Shown here piece after piece: positions 20,710-31,291 of a stretch of 64,000 bases of DNA (the stretch's first letter is position 1; every line of letters starts with the position of its first letter). Source of the DNA: Prorocentrum cordatum (lineage: Eukaryota > Sar > Dinophyceae > Prorocentrales > Prorocentraceae); NCBI GenBank assembly GCA_963575745.1, contig CAUYUJ010009446.1, forward strand, positions 947,259 through 1,011,258, in the 5' to 3' direction. The notes below the pieces were generated by a model. The model worked only from the letters and a program-made list of their open reading frames with translations, ran no database searches and had not been told where the DNA came from. The position numbers and the translations under genes are program-made.

Positions 20710-23700
20710 AGAAGGCGCCTGCGACGCCAGGGTCAATCTGCGAGTCCCAGCGCCGCGCCACGGGCTGACGGACTCGGCTCCAAAGGCGCGGGAGCCAGCC
20801 CAGCAGCCCAATGGGCCGAAACCCGCCCTGGGGCTTCGGAAGCATGACCACGAGCGAGTCCGTGATGACGTCGGGCCAGCCGCCGATCTCCTCACACTTC
20901 ATCCCGAAGTCAACGACTGCCTCCAGAAGCTCGTCGCTGAGGTCCGCGGCCTTCCGCGGGTTGAGGCGGTCGCTGCCGACGCCGGTGCCGTGCCTGAAGG
21001 TCCTGGCGGCCACGCGCAGCTCCTCGGCTGAGGGCCTGGGGAGGGCCTCGCCGCCAGAGCGCGGGAGCTGCGGCCGAAACCTGTCGCGGTCTCGCCTGAC
21101 CCGCCAGACCTCTGTTGACCATTGCTTCGCCACAACCTTCACTCGGTCTGGGGCATGGGCTGGGGCCCCGTTGTACTCGTCGTCAGGGGCCCATGCCCTG
21201 GGCCCGCGCCGATAGGCGTGAAGCCCGCCTGCGCCTTCAGCCATGGAGTGACGGATCCACTCCTTGAAGCCCTGGCCACGAATGACGGCGAAGGCTGCTC
21301 CATCGGCCTCCGCCTCGGCCCTGGCCTCAGCGGCCCAGTCGGCCAAGGGGAGCAGGCTGGGGCACTCGGCGGCCAGGGCCACGCGTGCTGCCCACTGGGC
21401 GCCGAGGGGAAGGCCCACCGTGGACGGGGGCTTGGGCGCCCTGCTGCTCGCTTGCGCTGCTCCGTCGCCGTTGCTGCTGACGTCGCCGTCGGAGCTGCAG
21501 TCACTGCCCCCGCGCCTGCCGCCGTGGTACCGCATGAACTGCTTGACGCCCTGCAGGTAGCAGTAGTGCTCGTCGTCAGCGATGGCCCAGGCGTCGGGGT
21601 CGCTGTCCTCCAACTCGCGGACCTTGCGCGCGTACTTGTTGCGCACGCCCTCGGAGGCCTGCCAACTGTCCTCGCACATGTCGACTGCCCGAGCCCAGCG
21701 GGCTGCCGCTCGCTCGCCGAACGGCCGAGCCGAGCTGGCGCGAGGGGGCGGGGGTGGGATCGCGCTGATACCCTCCGCTGATGCGGCCCCCCTTCCCGCC
21801 CCCGACGCCGACGCATCGCTGACGCCCTCTCCAGTGGCCCTCGCACTGCTGGCTTCCGCTGCCGCTGCGAGGCTCGCAAAGGAGTTAACTTGGGGCTGGG
21901 GTGGGATCGCGCTGTCCCCGTCCGCAGATGCGGCTCCCATCCCCGCCCCGTCAGACTGGCCCTCTGAGACGCCGACCTGCTCACCCTCGTCGCCATTGCC
22001 ACCCTCGTACTGGCTGAGGCGCTCGTAGGCGTAGTGCGTGCAGAGGTCCATCCACTCTACCTTGTCCTGCTGCGCGTCGGGGGCGTGCAGGCGCGGCAGC
22101 CAGCCGTTGGCCAGCCGCGCCAGTGTGCGCCTGACGCCTGCCTCACCCACCTCGATGGCACTCCACCCCCCCGCGTCCACTGGGCCGGTGGCTAGCCTGC
22201 GAAGCACTGGTGGTAGGGGAGCAACGTCGCCTATGCCATTCTCCGTCTCGGTATAGCCGTGGACGATGGGCGCGCCTGGGAGGGGCCTGCTGTAGTCACC
22301 CCGCTCTTCCAGCCAGCGCCTGGACTCGTGGTAGCTGTCCACCGTCCTGCGCAGCTCCTCCTCCCAGCAGTCGTGGTCGAGAAGGCCGAGCTGCTGAAGA
22401 ATGCGCACCAGCTCCTGCCTGCCTGCGCCGCCGCGACGCCAGGCAGACTCGCATACTTCCCTGGCCGTCTGCAGGCGACGCCCAAATTTCTGGGCCAGGC
22501 CCGTCGCAATGTGCGTCGGCAGCCCCAACATGCGAAAGATGTAGGGCACGCAATTTTCCAACCACTCGTTCTCGTCCGCGTAGTGGTCGGGGTTGCTGGG
22601 GTTGGAGACCCACCCGCGGGCACGGCGCCCGAGCACCCGCTTGTAGCGCTTGATTGCCCTGGCCTCCATCCGCTCCGCCGCCCGCTCGTCGTTGTCCAGT
22701 TGGCACTGGACGAGCCCTGCCGAAGAAACGGCATCCGAGCCTCCGCCGACGAGCTGATGGAGCTGCGTGAAATAGTCGCTCAGATGCATGAGCTTCTTGC
22801 CCTTGTAGCTGGCCTTGGGCCCCTTGATGGGGCGCGCCCTGGCCTGCGTGCCGAAGCTGAAGCTCGGCGGGCCCCCGCGGCCACGGTGCAAACTGGCGTC
22901 GTCGGGCGGGATCTGGTAGATCCAGACGAGCTCGTTCTCCACTCCCTCGCACAGGGCGCGGTAGACCTCCGTCATGGCCTGCATGTCCCCCCCCACTCCG
23001 ATAGCGTCCCGCAACTCGACGTGGTTCCACTCCTTAGCTGGCATAGGCCCATATGGCCTGTCCTTGGGAAAGGCTGCGGGGCCCTTGACGCGGAATGACT
23101 GGCCAAGGTCGCCCTGACAAGCCAAGTAGAGCTTGACCCCGATGTGGGGCCTGCACGGGTTGGCGTAGCCCTGCTCCGTCATATTGAGGCGCTCGCACCC
23201 GCTGACGAGGTCCAGCATATCTACGCTGACGATGAACCAATCGAGCTCAGATGGCTCCTTGACGGGGGAGTGCTGGCAGGTACCCTTGCCCGAGTCGACG
23301 ACGTGGCCGCCCAGCTTGCGCAGCCAGTGCCCCGCGCGGAGGTGGAACCTGTCAGGCTCGACGTTCCAGTCCCCCGCCAGGACCCAGGGCTTGCCAGTGC
23401 ACTTCAGCGTGGCTCCAACCTTCTGCAAGACGCTCTGGCTGTGCTCGCCCACGTCGTCGTTGTCCAGGTAGACCGAGCCCAGCAGGAAGCCTCCAGGCAC
23501 GACGCCGTTGATGTGCACGATGGTCGCGCGGCCCTCGGCCGCGTGGCAGCTGTCCTTGCTGCCGCCAGCGCCTGGCCCGCACATGCCGCGCGAGGTGCGC
23601 ACGGCCACGCCAGTGCCGCTGCTGACGGCGCGCTGGAGGCTTGCGCCGACCGAGCTCACCCCTGGGGTCAGCACGGCGCTCCAGCCAACCTGTCGACACC

Positions 23701-23900
23701 ACTGCTCCTGCTCCACGGCGCGGTAGCCGTTGAGGTGGTGCTCCTGGATGCACAGTGCGTCGCCGAGGTGCGCCTCCGCCACCGCCTGCTGTTGTGGGTC
23801 CTGCTGCTCGCCGAGGATGGTGGTGAAAGGGCCCCATCCGCTGCCGTTGAGGCTCACGATGGTGAAGTGAGGGCGGCTACCCCCGCTTCCCCCTTCTGCG
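20710..23900 (-). CDS. LINE-3 ORF2 N-terminal part: EEP endonuclease and RT fingers
   Basis: The EEP nuclease (about 23890-23120) shows VSLNGSGWG (Asn), CIQEHHLNGY (Glu), LAGDWNVEP (D-x-N), SELDWFIVS and a final His in RPHIGVKLYL, so its catalytic set looks complete. A long linker (23100-21050) is rich in Ala/Ser/Glu with Trp-rich helices. RT fingers follow: GTGVGSDRLNPRKAADLSDE, SLVVMLPKPQGGFRPIGLL and QPVARRWDSQI. No ATG lies between the end of ORF1 (23877) and the catalytic Asn. The frame is one nucleotide downstream of ORF1 and overlaps it, so expression needs a +1/-2 ribosomal frameshift or reinitiation. The open frame continues to 25270, but that part is a shadow of ORF1. Confidence 0.8.
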
Positions 23901-25082
23901 GATCCCCGCGGAGCGGAGGCCTTGGAGGAGCTTCTGGGCACGAAGCTTGCGCATGGCGGCGGCTGCGGCGGCCTTGCCTGCGGCGTCGCCTGCTGCCTCG
24001 CCGTTGTCCACCTCGCCCGCCACGGCCTCTGCTGCCCCCTCCTCGGTGGCCTCTTCCTCCAGGGAGTCCAGGATGACGTCGACGTCCTTCTCGTCGATCT
24101 CCTGCTCGTCGCCGCTCCCGTCACGCTCCGCCGCGGCACCTGCTGTGGCAACGCGCTGTGCCAGACGCCGCAACTCTGCGACTTGGCCGTCCCATTGCTC
24201 AGCGAAGCCAGGGGCGAGCATGCCTGAGCACTGATTAAGAGCGGCGAGGAAAGCGGTGGCTCGCTCACCCTCGCTGAGCTGGGCGCCTGGGGACGCTGGG
24301 GCAGCCGTCCCTCGCGGCCCTTCCTCCCGCTGCTGTGCTTCACGCTCGCGGAGCTGTTGCGCCAGGAGGTTGTCGATGAGCGCCTGGAGCTCCTTCTCGC
24401 CGGCCTGACTCTGCGCATGTTTGCCCTCCAGCTCGAGCTTGTGGGCCTGTAGTTCAGCGAGCTGCTTGTCCGCCGCCGAGATCCTGCTCGCCAAGGCCGC
24501 CGTGGTGGCCTCCTGGTTCTTCTGCTTGCGCTCCAACTCACTGAGCTGGACTGATGTGGGCTTGGTTGCTGCCAGCTCGTTCTCCAACTGCTGCGCCTCC
24601 TGCCGTTTGGATTCGAGAATGGCCTCCGCGCCGTCCACGCCCTCGATCTTCTTGATCTCACTTCGTAGCTTGCCCAATCGGCGGACACGTTCTGACTTGT
24701 CGTCAGGCTGCGACCCGACGCCTGCCGCCCCAGCGCCACCGCCATCGACTCCTGGTCCTGCTTGGCTGCTGGTCTCCAACTTTTTGACCTTCCTCCGCAA
24801 CTGGTTGAGCTCGTGGCGTTCTCTGGCGTCCAGTAGTGACATGCCACTCCACCAAGAACTCGTACCAGAACCGCTTTCCCACCAGTCGTAGCCGCAGCTC
24901 CTGCAGACGTGCCGAGAGCCCCAATTCTTCTTGGCTCCGCACTGAGGGCAATCCCAGACCCTGGGCGCTGCACCGCTGCCGCCCGCGCCTGGAGCTTGGC
25001 CGCCCCGCTGTCCACGGCCGCTGCTGGCTCTGCCGCCGCCACCGCGCGCGGCACCTCGAGCACCACCTCCACGTCCTGCCAT
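23877..25082 (-). CDS. LINE-3 ORF1: RanBP2-type zinc finger and coiled-coil protein
   Basis: 401 residues from the ATG at 25082. This start is preferred because the upstream open frame is only microsatellite and leader. A Gly/Arg-rich (RGG-like) head (1-40) precedes a RanBP2-type finger at about 43-63: W-D-C-P-Q-C-x4-N-x6-C-R-S-C. This finger type often binds single-stranded RNA. A long charged coiled coil (about 85-250; ELNQLRRKVKKLETS, ERKQKNQEATTAAL) suggests oligomerisation, typical of LINE ORF1 proteins. A Glu-rich acidic stretch and a basic C-terminus (RKLRAQKLLQGLRSAGIRRR) end the protein. The stop overlaps the ORF2 frame. No truncation is seen. Confidence 0.8.
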   Translation of the reverse strand: MAGRGGGARGAARGGGGRASSGRGQRGGQAPGAGGSGAAPRVWDCPQCGAKKNWGSRHVCRSCGYDWWESGSGTSSWWSGMSLLDARERHELNQLRRKVKKLETSSQAGPGVDGGGAGAAGVGSQPDDKSERVRRLGKLRSEIKKIEGVDGAEAILESKRQEAQQLENELAATKPTSVQLSELERKQKNQEATTAALASRISAADKQLAELQAHKLELEGKHAQSQAGEKELQALIDNLLAQQLREREAQQREEGPRGTAAPASPGAQLSEGERATAFLAALNQCSGMLAPGFAEQWDGQVAELRRLAQRVATAGAAAERDGSGDEQEIDEKDVDVILDSLEEEATEEGAAEAVAGEVDNGEAAGDAAGKAAAAAAMRKLRAQKLLQGLRSAGIRRRGKRG

Positions 25083-25270
25083 TGGTCGAGCCCGCCGCGG
25101 CTGGGCTCCCCATCGGGCGACTGGGGCCGGGTGTCGGTGATGTAATATGGAAAGAGCTGTGGCCCCAAAGGCCTCACTGAAAGCTTGGAAGATTGGGAAT
25201 CTGACCCAAGAATGGACGCGACGGCTAGAGCCAGCCTCATGAGACCAGACATCTGCCCTGATCGCGCCAC

Positions 25271-25290
25271 CTTGAGCCAAAATGGCTACG

Positions 25291-25292
<2 letters not shown>
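25271..25292 (-). other. Dinoflagellate spliced-leader relic at the 5' end of LINE-3
   Basis: Minus strand 25291 to 25271 equals the 21-nt invariant part of the dinoflagellate spliced leader (CCGTAGCC…GGCTCAAG). The variable first base (25292) is C where A, G or T is usual, so that base may belong to the flanking repeat. It is directly preceded by (CAT)n and followed by GTGGCGCGATC and the ORF1 leader. It marks the element as a reverse-transcribed, trans-spliced RNA. Confidence 0.9.
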
Positions 25293-25376
<84 letters not shown>

Positions 25377-25402
25377 AAGTATGGTGATGATGGTGATGAT
25401 GG

Positions 25403-25437
<35 letters not shown>

Positions 25438-25440
25438 GGA
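25293..25440. repeat. (GAT)n microsatellite at the 5' end of LINE-3
   Basis: About 145 bp of GATGAT with a few GGT and AAGTATGGT interruptions, adjoining the spliced-leader relic. Confidence 0.95.
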
Positions 25441-26069
25441 GTGGTGACCATCATCATCAATCGGAGCCTCTCGGGACAGGTGTGGCGGTACGAAGTTCTC
25501 AAACATTTGTCGGCGTCCAGGCGGGAGCAGCATCTGCACTATCCAAAATGATGATGTGTCAGTGGGATGTGTCGGAAAGGTGGCGAGTGGGTCAAGGACG
25601 GCAACAGCCAAGCTGTGGCACACTTTTCACAGCACGACGGTGTCGCAATATCGAAGCAGCAAGCGTGGACGCTTCCGACAACGAGCGCTACGACATCTTA
25701 GAGTCAAGATCTGCATCGACGGTGGTAGATGTAGACGTGGACCGGCTGCGCTGGGTATGGCACTGTACAAGCTCGGCAGGCCTGAAACTGTCGTGGTAGG
25801 GCGAACTGCATGGAAGATCACGGGCATAAGATCGGCGTTCCACTCCGAAACCACAAGGTTCGAATCACATCTAACGGTGTTCTACAGTTTCCCCACCGCC
25901 CGGTGGGTGCGGCATATTCTTGCTCGAGTTATGTGCCTATGTTGACGCAGAGTCCTGAAGACCACTCGCTACAGGTCTCGGAGTTGTCATGGGCCACTGG
26001 CATTATGGCAACCACGTGGCTCTTTCACGAAGCACGCGCGCAACTGTGCCAGCGGAAGGCTGCAATCCG
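25441..26069. other. Unassigned, lower-GC sequence
   Basis: Unique-looking sequence with no supported gene. Frames such as 25556-25945 (+) show no recognisable family. Confidence 0.4.
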
Positions 26070-26570
26070 CCACCGTGCCGCAGGCACCGGGTGGAGTGCC
26101 CTCGGGTCCCTTGATCGTTCCATGTGTTGAGTGCGTGTCGAGAATGCTCTTTGGGAGCCCACGACACGGAGTCACGGGCGTTTCTGGGCGCTCTTGGGAA
26201 TCGCCGCGTGGCCTTTTCAGAGGCCTCGGGAACATGGTTGGGATTCCACATGTCCGACATAGCTGAAGTGGTCTCAGGGCCCATCTTGGAGGCTCTGGAA
26301 GTCGAGAGCCAACTCGTTGAACATCTTTCGGTTTTGACCTCCTCGCCTAGAGCGCGCAAGACGGCCCAAGAGGCCCCAACGATCGCCCCAAGACTGCCTC
26401 CAAGCCCCCAAAAGGCCCAAGAGGCCCATAAGAAGGTACCTAAGAGGGGGAGCAGGAACCCAAGCTGCCTCGCAGACCGCCAGGGGGCACCTACGAGCTT
26501 GCTAAGAGGTCCCCATGACGCCCCCAAGAGGCCTCCCAAGCGGCATCTAAGAGGCCTCTGGTTCGAAAAA
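26070..26570 (+). repeat. Dispersed repeat related to 61270-61510
   Basis: Shares GCCGCAGGCAC, a GTGGAGTG phrase, AATGCTCTT and GGGCGCTTCTTGG-type phrases, in the same order, with 61300-61440. In both places satellite sequence of the GGCCCAAGAGG type follows. Confidence 0.6.
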
Positions 26571-27530
26571 CGAGCACGGCGGCGGGTTGGGCCGAAGGCC
26601 ACAGATCCGCCGCCCCCTGCTTGCAGGGGTGCACGGCGTGCTGGATGTTTCAGGTTTTGGTTTTGGTTCTTTTTCCAAAAGAACTCCCCAGTGGGCTCCG
26701 GCCCGTCCCGCCGGGGTCCCGGGAGGAAGCCGAAAACACCTCAATCCGGAAAAAAATCCTCCAAAAACGGCCGTTTCGCTCGGGACATCCTCAAAAAATC
26801 GCGAAGATGTCCCAAGATGGCCTCCAAGTCCGCCCGAGATGGTCCAAGACGGCCTCCAAAACGGCCCAAGAGAGTCCAAGACGGCCCAAGACGGCCCAAG
26901 AGGCCCCCCAGAGGCCTCCCAGACGGCCCAAGAGGCCTCCAAGAGGTCCTCCAGGAGAGTCCGAAGAGGCCAAAATCAATGATGTTCCCTTGGTTTTGAA
27001 GTATGCCTGCTTTTGCGATCCTTTCGGCTTGCCCCTCTCAAGACGGCCCAAGAAGCCCCCAAGATCGCCCAAGAGGCCCCCAAGAGAGCACCCTGATGGC
27101 CCAAGTGGCCTCCAAGATGGCCCCTAGAGGGCCCCAAGACGGCCCAAGAGGCCTCCAACACGCCCAAGATGGCCTCCAAGACGCCCAAGATGGCCTCCAA
27201 GACGGCCCTGGAGCGCCCCAAGAGGGTCCCCCGTTGGCCCAGAAAGGCCCCCAAAACGGCTCCCGACGGCGTCAGACGTGCCAGGAAACCACCAAGATGG
27301 CCGAAGTTGGCTCGAAGCTGGCCCAAAAGGGCCCAAGAGGCCCCCAAGAGGGCCTCCAGGAAGGCCAAAAGATGCCAAAATCACTGATTTTCCAAAGGTT
27401 TTTGATGGATTTGGGCAGTTCCCTTCTTTCGGCCTTCCGACGGCCCGAGACGGCCCAAGAGCCCCCAAAGATCGCCGAAAGATCGCCCAAGAGGCCTCCA
27501 AGACGGCGACGATGACCATCGAGACGCCCA

Positions 27531-27800
27531 CGTGTTCCCCGAAGGCTTTCCAAACCGATTCGGGGAACACATGGTCCGATGGCTTGGCAGGTCTGGCCTC
27601 AACGTTCGGCCACATAGGCGCTTCCACAAAGGCAGGGGGCGGCGGTGATTCGCCGTAATTAGGCGTCTTCGATCCGCCGCCCCCTGCTGCAGGGGTGCAC
27701 GGCGTGCGGGACGTTTCAGTTTTTGTTTAGTCTTTTTCCAAAGAACTCCCCAGTGGGGCTCGGCCGTCCCGCCGGCCACGGCCGTAAATCTCAATAAAAC
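27531..27800 (+). repeat. Hairpin cassette, copy 1
   Basis: Begins with the perfect inverted repeat GTGTTCCCCGAA … TTCGGGGAACAC (15-nt loop). It continues through TGGTCCGATGGCTTGGCAGG and GTTCGGCCACATAGGCGC, then a second inverted repeat GGGGGCGGCGG … CCGCCGCCCCC around GATTCGCCGTA. It ends with GTTTTGGTTC-like and AGAACTCYCCAGTGGG phrases. This copy has an extra ATTAG after GCCGTA. Confidence 0.85.
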
Positions 27801-28479
27801 CCTATCTGTCAATGCCCAAAAACGGCGTTATCGGCTCGGGAACATCCTATAAAAAAAAAAAAAATCGCGAAATGGCCCGAAGATGGCCTCCACCAAGTCC
27901 CGCCCGAATGGTCCCAAGACGGGCCTCCAAAACGCCCAAGAGAGTCCAAGTACTGCCCAAACGGCACAAGAGGCCTCAAGAGGCCTCCCAGAACGGCCCC
28001 AAGAGGACCCCCAGAGGTCTCCAGAGAGTCCCCGAAAGAGGCCAAAATCAGATTTTCCATTGGTTTTTTGAGGATTGGCATTTGCGCCTTTTGCGGCTCT
28101 CCGTACGCTCCAGACGGCCCAAGAAGCCCCCAAGATCGCCCAAGAGGCCCCCAAGAGAGCCCCATGATGCCCAAGTGGCCTCCAAGATGGCCCCTAGAGG
28201 GCCCCAAGAGGGCCCAAGAGGCCTCCAACACGCCCACGATGGCCTCCCAGACGCCCAAGATGGCCTCCAAGACGGCCCTGGAGCATTCCAAGCGGGCCCC
28301 AAGACGGCCCATAGAGGCCCCCCAAACGGCTTCCGACGGCTTCAGACGTGCCAGGAACCCACCAAGATGGCCGAAGTTGGCTCGAAGCTGGCCCGAGACG
28401 GCCAAAAAAGCCCCAAAGATCGCCCAAAGCTTGCCCAAGAGGCCTCCAAGACGGCCAAGATGACCTTCAAGATGCCCAC

Positions 28480-28755
28480 GTGTTCCCCCGAAGGCTTTCC
28501 AAACCGATTCGGGGAACACGTGGTCCGATGGCTTGGCAGGTCTGGCCTCAACGTTCGGCCACATAGGCGCTTCCAAAAAGGCAGGGGGCGGCGGTGATTC
28601 GCCGTAGGCGTCTTCGATCCGCCGCCCCCTTCTGCTTCAGCAAAGGGGTGCCCAGCGTGCCAGATGCTATCGGTTTTGGTTTGGGTTCTTTTTGCAAAAG
28701 AACTCTCCCAATGGGTTTCGGCCCGTCCCGCCAAGGTCCCGGGATTTTTTCCACG
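28480..28755 (+). repeat. Hairpin cassette, copy 2
   Basis: Both inverted repeats are intact. Followed by TTTTTCCACGGCCCAATTTTC before the 22-bp units resume. Confidence 0.85.
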
Positions 28756-29639
28756 GCCCAATTTTCTGCCCCAGCCGGCTCCAAGCCAAGATGGCCCAAG
28801 ATGGCCTCCAAGATGGTCCAAGATCGCCTCCAAGTCCGCCCAAGATGGTCCAAGGCGGCCTCCAAGACGGCCCAAGAGAGTCCAAGGGGGCCCCAGACGG
28901 GCCAAGAGGCCCCCAAGAGGCCTCCCAGACGGCCCAAGAGGCCTCCAAGAGGTCCTCCAGGAGGGCCCGAAGAGGCCAAAATCATTGATTTTCGCTTGGT
29001 TTTTGAAGGATTTTGGAATTTGCTTCTTCTCGGCATTCCGACGGCTCCAGAAGGCCCAAGAGGCCCCCAAGATCGCCCAAGAGGCCCCTAAGAGGGCCCC
29101 ATGATGGCCCAAGTGGCCTCCAAGATGGCCCCAAGAGGGCCCCAAGACGGCCCAAGAGGCCTCCAACACGCCCAAGATGGCCTCCAAAACGCCCAAGATG
29201 GCCTCCAAGACGGCCCCGAAGCGCCCCAAGAGGGTCCCCCCGTGGCACTAAAGGCCCCCAAACGACTCCCGACGGCGTCAGACGTGCCATGAACCCACCA
29301 AGATGGCCGAAGTTGGCTCGAAGCTGGCCCAAAAGGGCCCAAGAGGCCCCCAAGAGGGCCTCCAGGAAGGCCAGAAGAGGCCAACAACATTGATTTTCCT
29401 TAGGTTTTTGACGGGTTTTGTCATTTCCAAGAGGTCCTCCAGGAGGGCCCGAAGAGGCCAAACTTATTGATTCCCCACATGTTTCGTGGGGTTCTGGTTT
29501 TTCCCTGCCGCGCCGCACCCGCGTCTCACCTACTCCTCCCCTCCTCCCTCCTCCCCTCCTCCGCTTGCTTCCTCACAGTTCAGCAGAGAACAGCAGAACA
29601 CAGCAGAGCACAGCACAGCACAGCACAGCACATGCACAG

Positions 29640-30524
29640 CAGCGTGGGGGGTGCGTAGGGGCTGGTCTCTCACGGCGGCCGCTATCCGTGACGGTCGTCC
29701 AGGGCACAGCAGGCATGGCATATTCTCGACACCATAGGGGGTGCGCAGGGGGTGGTCTCTCACCGCGGCAGCTATCCGTGACGGTCGTCCAGGGCACAGC
29801 AGGCATGGCATATTCTCGACAACATAGGGGGTGCGCAAGGGGTGGTCTCTCACCGCGGCCGCTATCCCTGACGGTCTCCCACGCACAGCAGGCATGGCAT
29901 ATTCTCGACACCATAAGGGGGTGCGCAGGGGGTGGTCTCTCACCGCGGCCGCTATCCGTGACGGTCGTCCAGGGCACAGCAGGCATGGCATATTCTCGAC
30001 AGCGTAGGGGGTGCGCAGGGGGTGGTCTATCACTGGGGCCGCTATCCGTGACGGTCGCCCAGGGCACAGCAGGCATGGCATATTCTCGACACCATAGGGG
30101 GTGCGCAGGGGTGGTCTCTCACCGCGGCCGCTATCCGTGACGGTCGTCCAGGGCACAGCAGGCATGGCATATTCTCGACACCATAGGGGGTGCGCAGGGG
30201 GTGGTCTCCCACCGCGGCCGCTATCCGTGACGGTCGTCCAGGGCACCGCAGGCATGGCATATTCTGGACACCATAAAGGGGTGCGCAGGGGGTGGTCTCT
30301 CACCGCGGCCGCTATCCGTGACGGTCGTCCAGGGCACAGCAGGCGTGGCATATTCTCGACACCACAGGGGGTTCGCAGGGGGTGGTCTCTCACCACGGCC
30401 GCTATCCGTGACGGTCGCCCAGGCACAGCAGGCATGGCATATTCTCGACACCATAGGGGGTGCGCAAGGGGTGGTCTCTTACCGCGGCCGCTATCCGTGA
30501 CAGTCGTCCATGGCACACAAAAAG

Positions 30525-30568
<44 letters not shown>

Positions 30569-31170
30569 AATAAAACAAAAATAAATCCAGCGAAAAATAA
30601 AACAAAAAAAAAAAAAAAACAAAAAAAAAACGAAAAATAAAAAAAAAAAAAACAAATCAAAAAAAAAAAAAAAAAAAAAAAAAAAAACAAAAATAAACAA
30701 TAAAAAAAAACAACAAAAAAGAAAATAAAAAAAAAAAAATAAAGAAAAAAAAAAAAAATAAAAAAAAATAAAAAAAAAAAAATAACAAAAAAAAAAAAAA
30801 AAAAAAAGCATGGCATTTTCCTCGACAACCATAAAGGGGTGCGCAAGGTGTGTCTCTCACCGCGGAGGCCGGATTTCCCTGACGGTCGTCCAAGGCACAG
30901 CAGGCATGGATATTCTCGACACATAAAGGGGGCCACATAAAGGGGGGCGCGTATGGGCTGGTCTCTCACGGCGGCCGCTATCCGTGACAGTCGTCCAGGG
31001 CACAGCAGCATGGCATATTCTCGACACATAGGGGGTGCGCAGGGGGTGGTCTCTCACCGCGGCCGCTATCCGTGACGGTCGTCCAGGGCACAGCAGGCAT
31101 GGCATATTCTCGACACCATAAGGGGGTGCGCAAAAGGTGGTCTCTCACCGCGGCCGCTACTCGTGACGGT
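29640..31170 (+). repeat. 90-bp minisatellite inside Hel-C
   Basis: About 15 copies, with GTGCGCAGGGGGTGG phrases at 29651 (variant), 29741, 29831, 29921, 30011, 30101, 30190, 30280, 30371 and 30460, and about four more after 30838. Each unit has CACCGCGGCCGCTATCC (a NotI site in most) and GGCATGGCATATTCTCGACA. Confidence 0.92.
30520..30807 (+). repeat. A-rich block splitting the 90-bp minisatellite
   Basis: About 290 bp that is nearly all A with scattered single T, C or G. It lies between two halves of the same minisatellite. It may be an inserted poly-A tract or an assembly or read artefact. Confidence 0.85.
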
Positions 31171-31291
31171 CGTCCAGGGCACAGCGGTATCGGCGGGGCA
31201 ACGGCCACCAACATCATTCTCACATGCTTCACTTCAGCTCTCATCACTCCAGCCATAATGTAAGTATGTGGGGTTCCTCGGTAGCGAAATT

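Larger units (their letters stand above)
16619..25292 (-). mobile_element. LINE-3: near full-length LINE with RNase H and spliced-leader 5' end
   Basis: An 8.7-kb minus-strand element. At its 5' end is a 21-nt dinoflagellate spliced-leader match (25291-25271). It continues through a 5' leader, ORF1 (25082-23877), endonuclease, RT, RNase H and Cys-rich domains, and a ~1.1-kb 3' region ending at an (ATC)n array. The coding part is nearly complete but needs two frame changes within ORF2. The spliced leader right at the boundary with (CAT)n indicates the inserted copy derives from a trans-spliced RNA. Confidence 0.85.
26571..29472 (+). repeat. GGCCCAAGAGGCC satellite array, segment 1
   Basis: Tandem units of about 22 bp (GGCCCAAGAGGCCTCC then AAGATG or AAGACG) are grouped into blocks of several hundred bp. 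A ~60-bp T-rich spacer separates blocks (ATTGATTTTCC … GGTTTTTGAAGGATTTTGG … CATTCCGACGG). Hairpin cassettes occur within it (27531, 28480). Because the unit lacks stops, all frames stay open, but none encodes a believable protein. Confidence 0.88.
29473..31291 (+). mobile_element. Hel-C: non-coding element with Hel-type ends
   Basis: Starts CCCCACAT…GTGGGGTTCTGGTTTTT (hairpin 6-bp stem; compare the Hel-A/B left end). Ends ATGTGGGGTTCC then CGGTAGCGAAATT. It interrupts the satellite spacer after TTATTGATT, and the spacer resumes as TTTCTTCGGTTTTTGAAAG, so insertion was into a T run. The interior is a 90-bp minisatellite and an A-rich block with no gene. Internal sequence is unrelated to Hel-A/B, and only the ends match. 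Confidence 0.65.

Noticed and set aside
23900-25270. N-terminal ~450 residues of the 1682-residue open frame ending at 20222
   Set aside because: Ser/Arg-rich shadow of ORF1 in another frame; the true ORF2 begins near 23900 at VSLNGSGWG.
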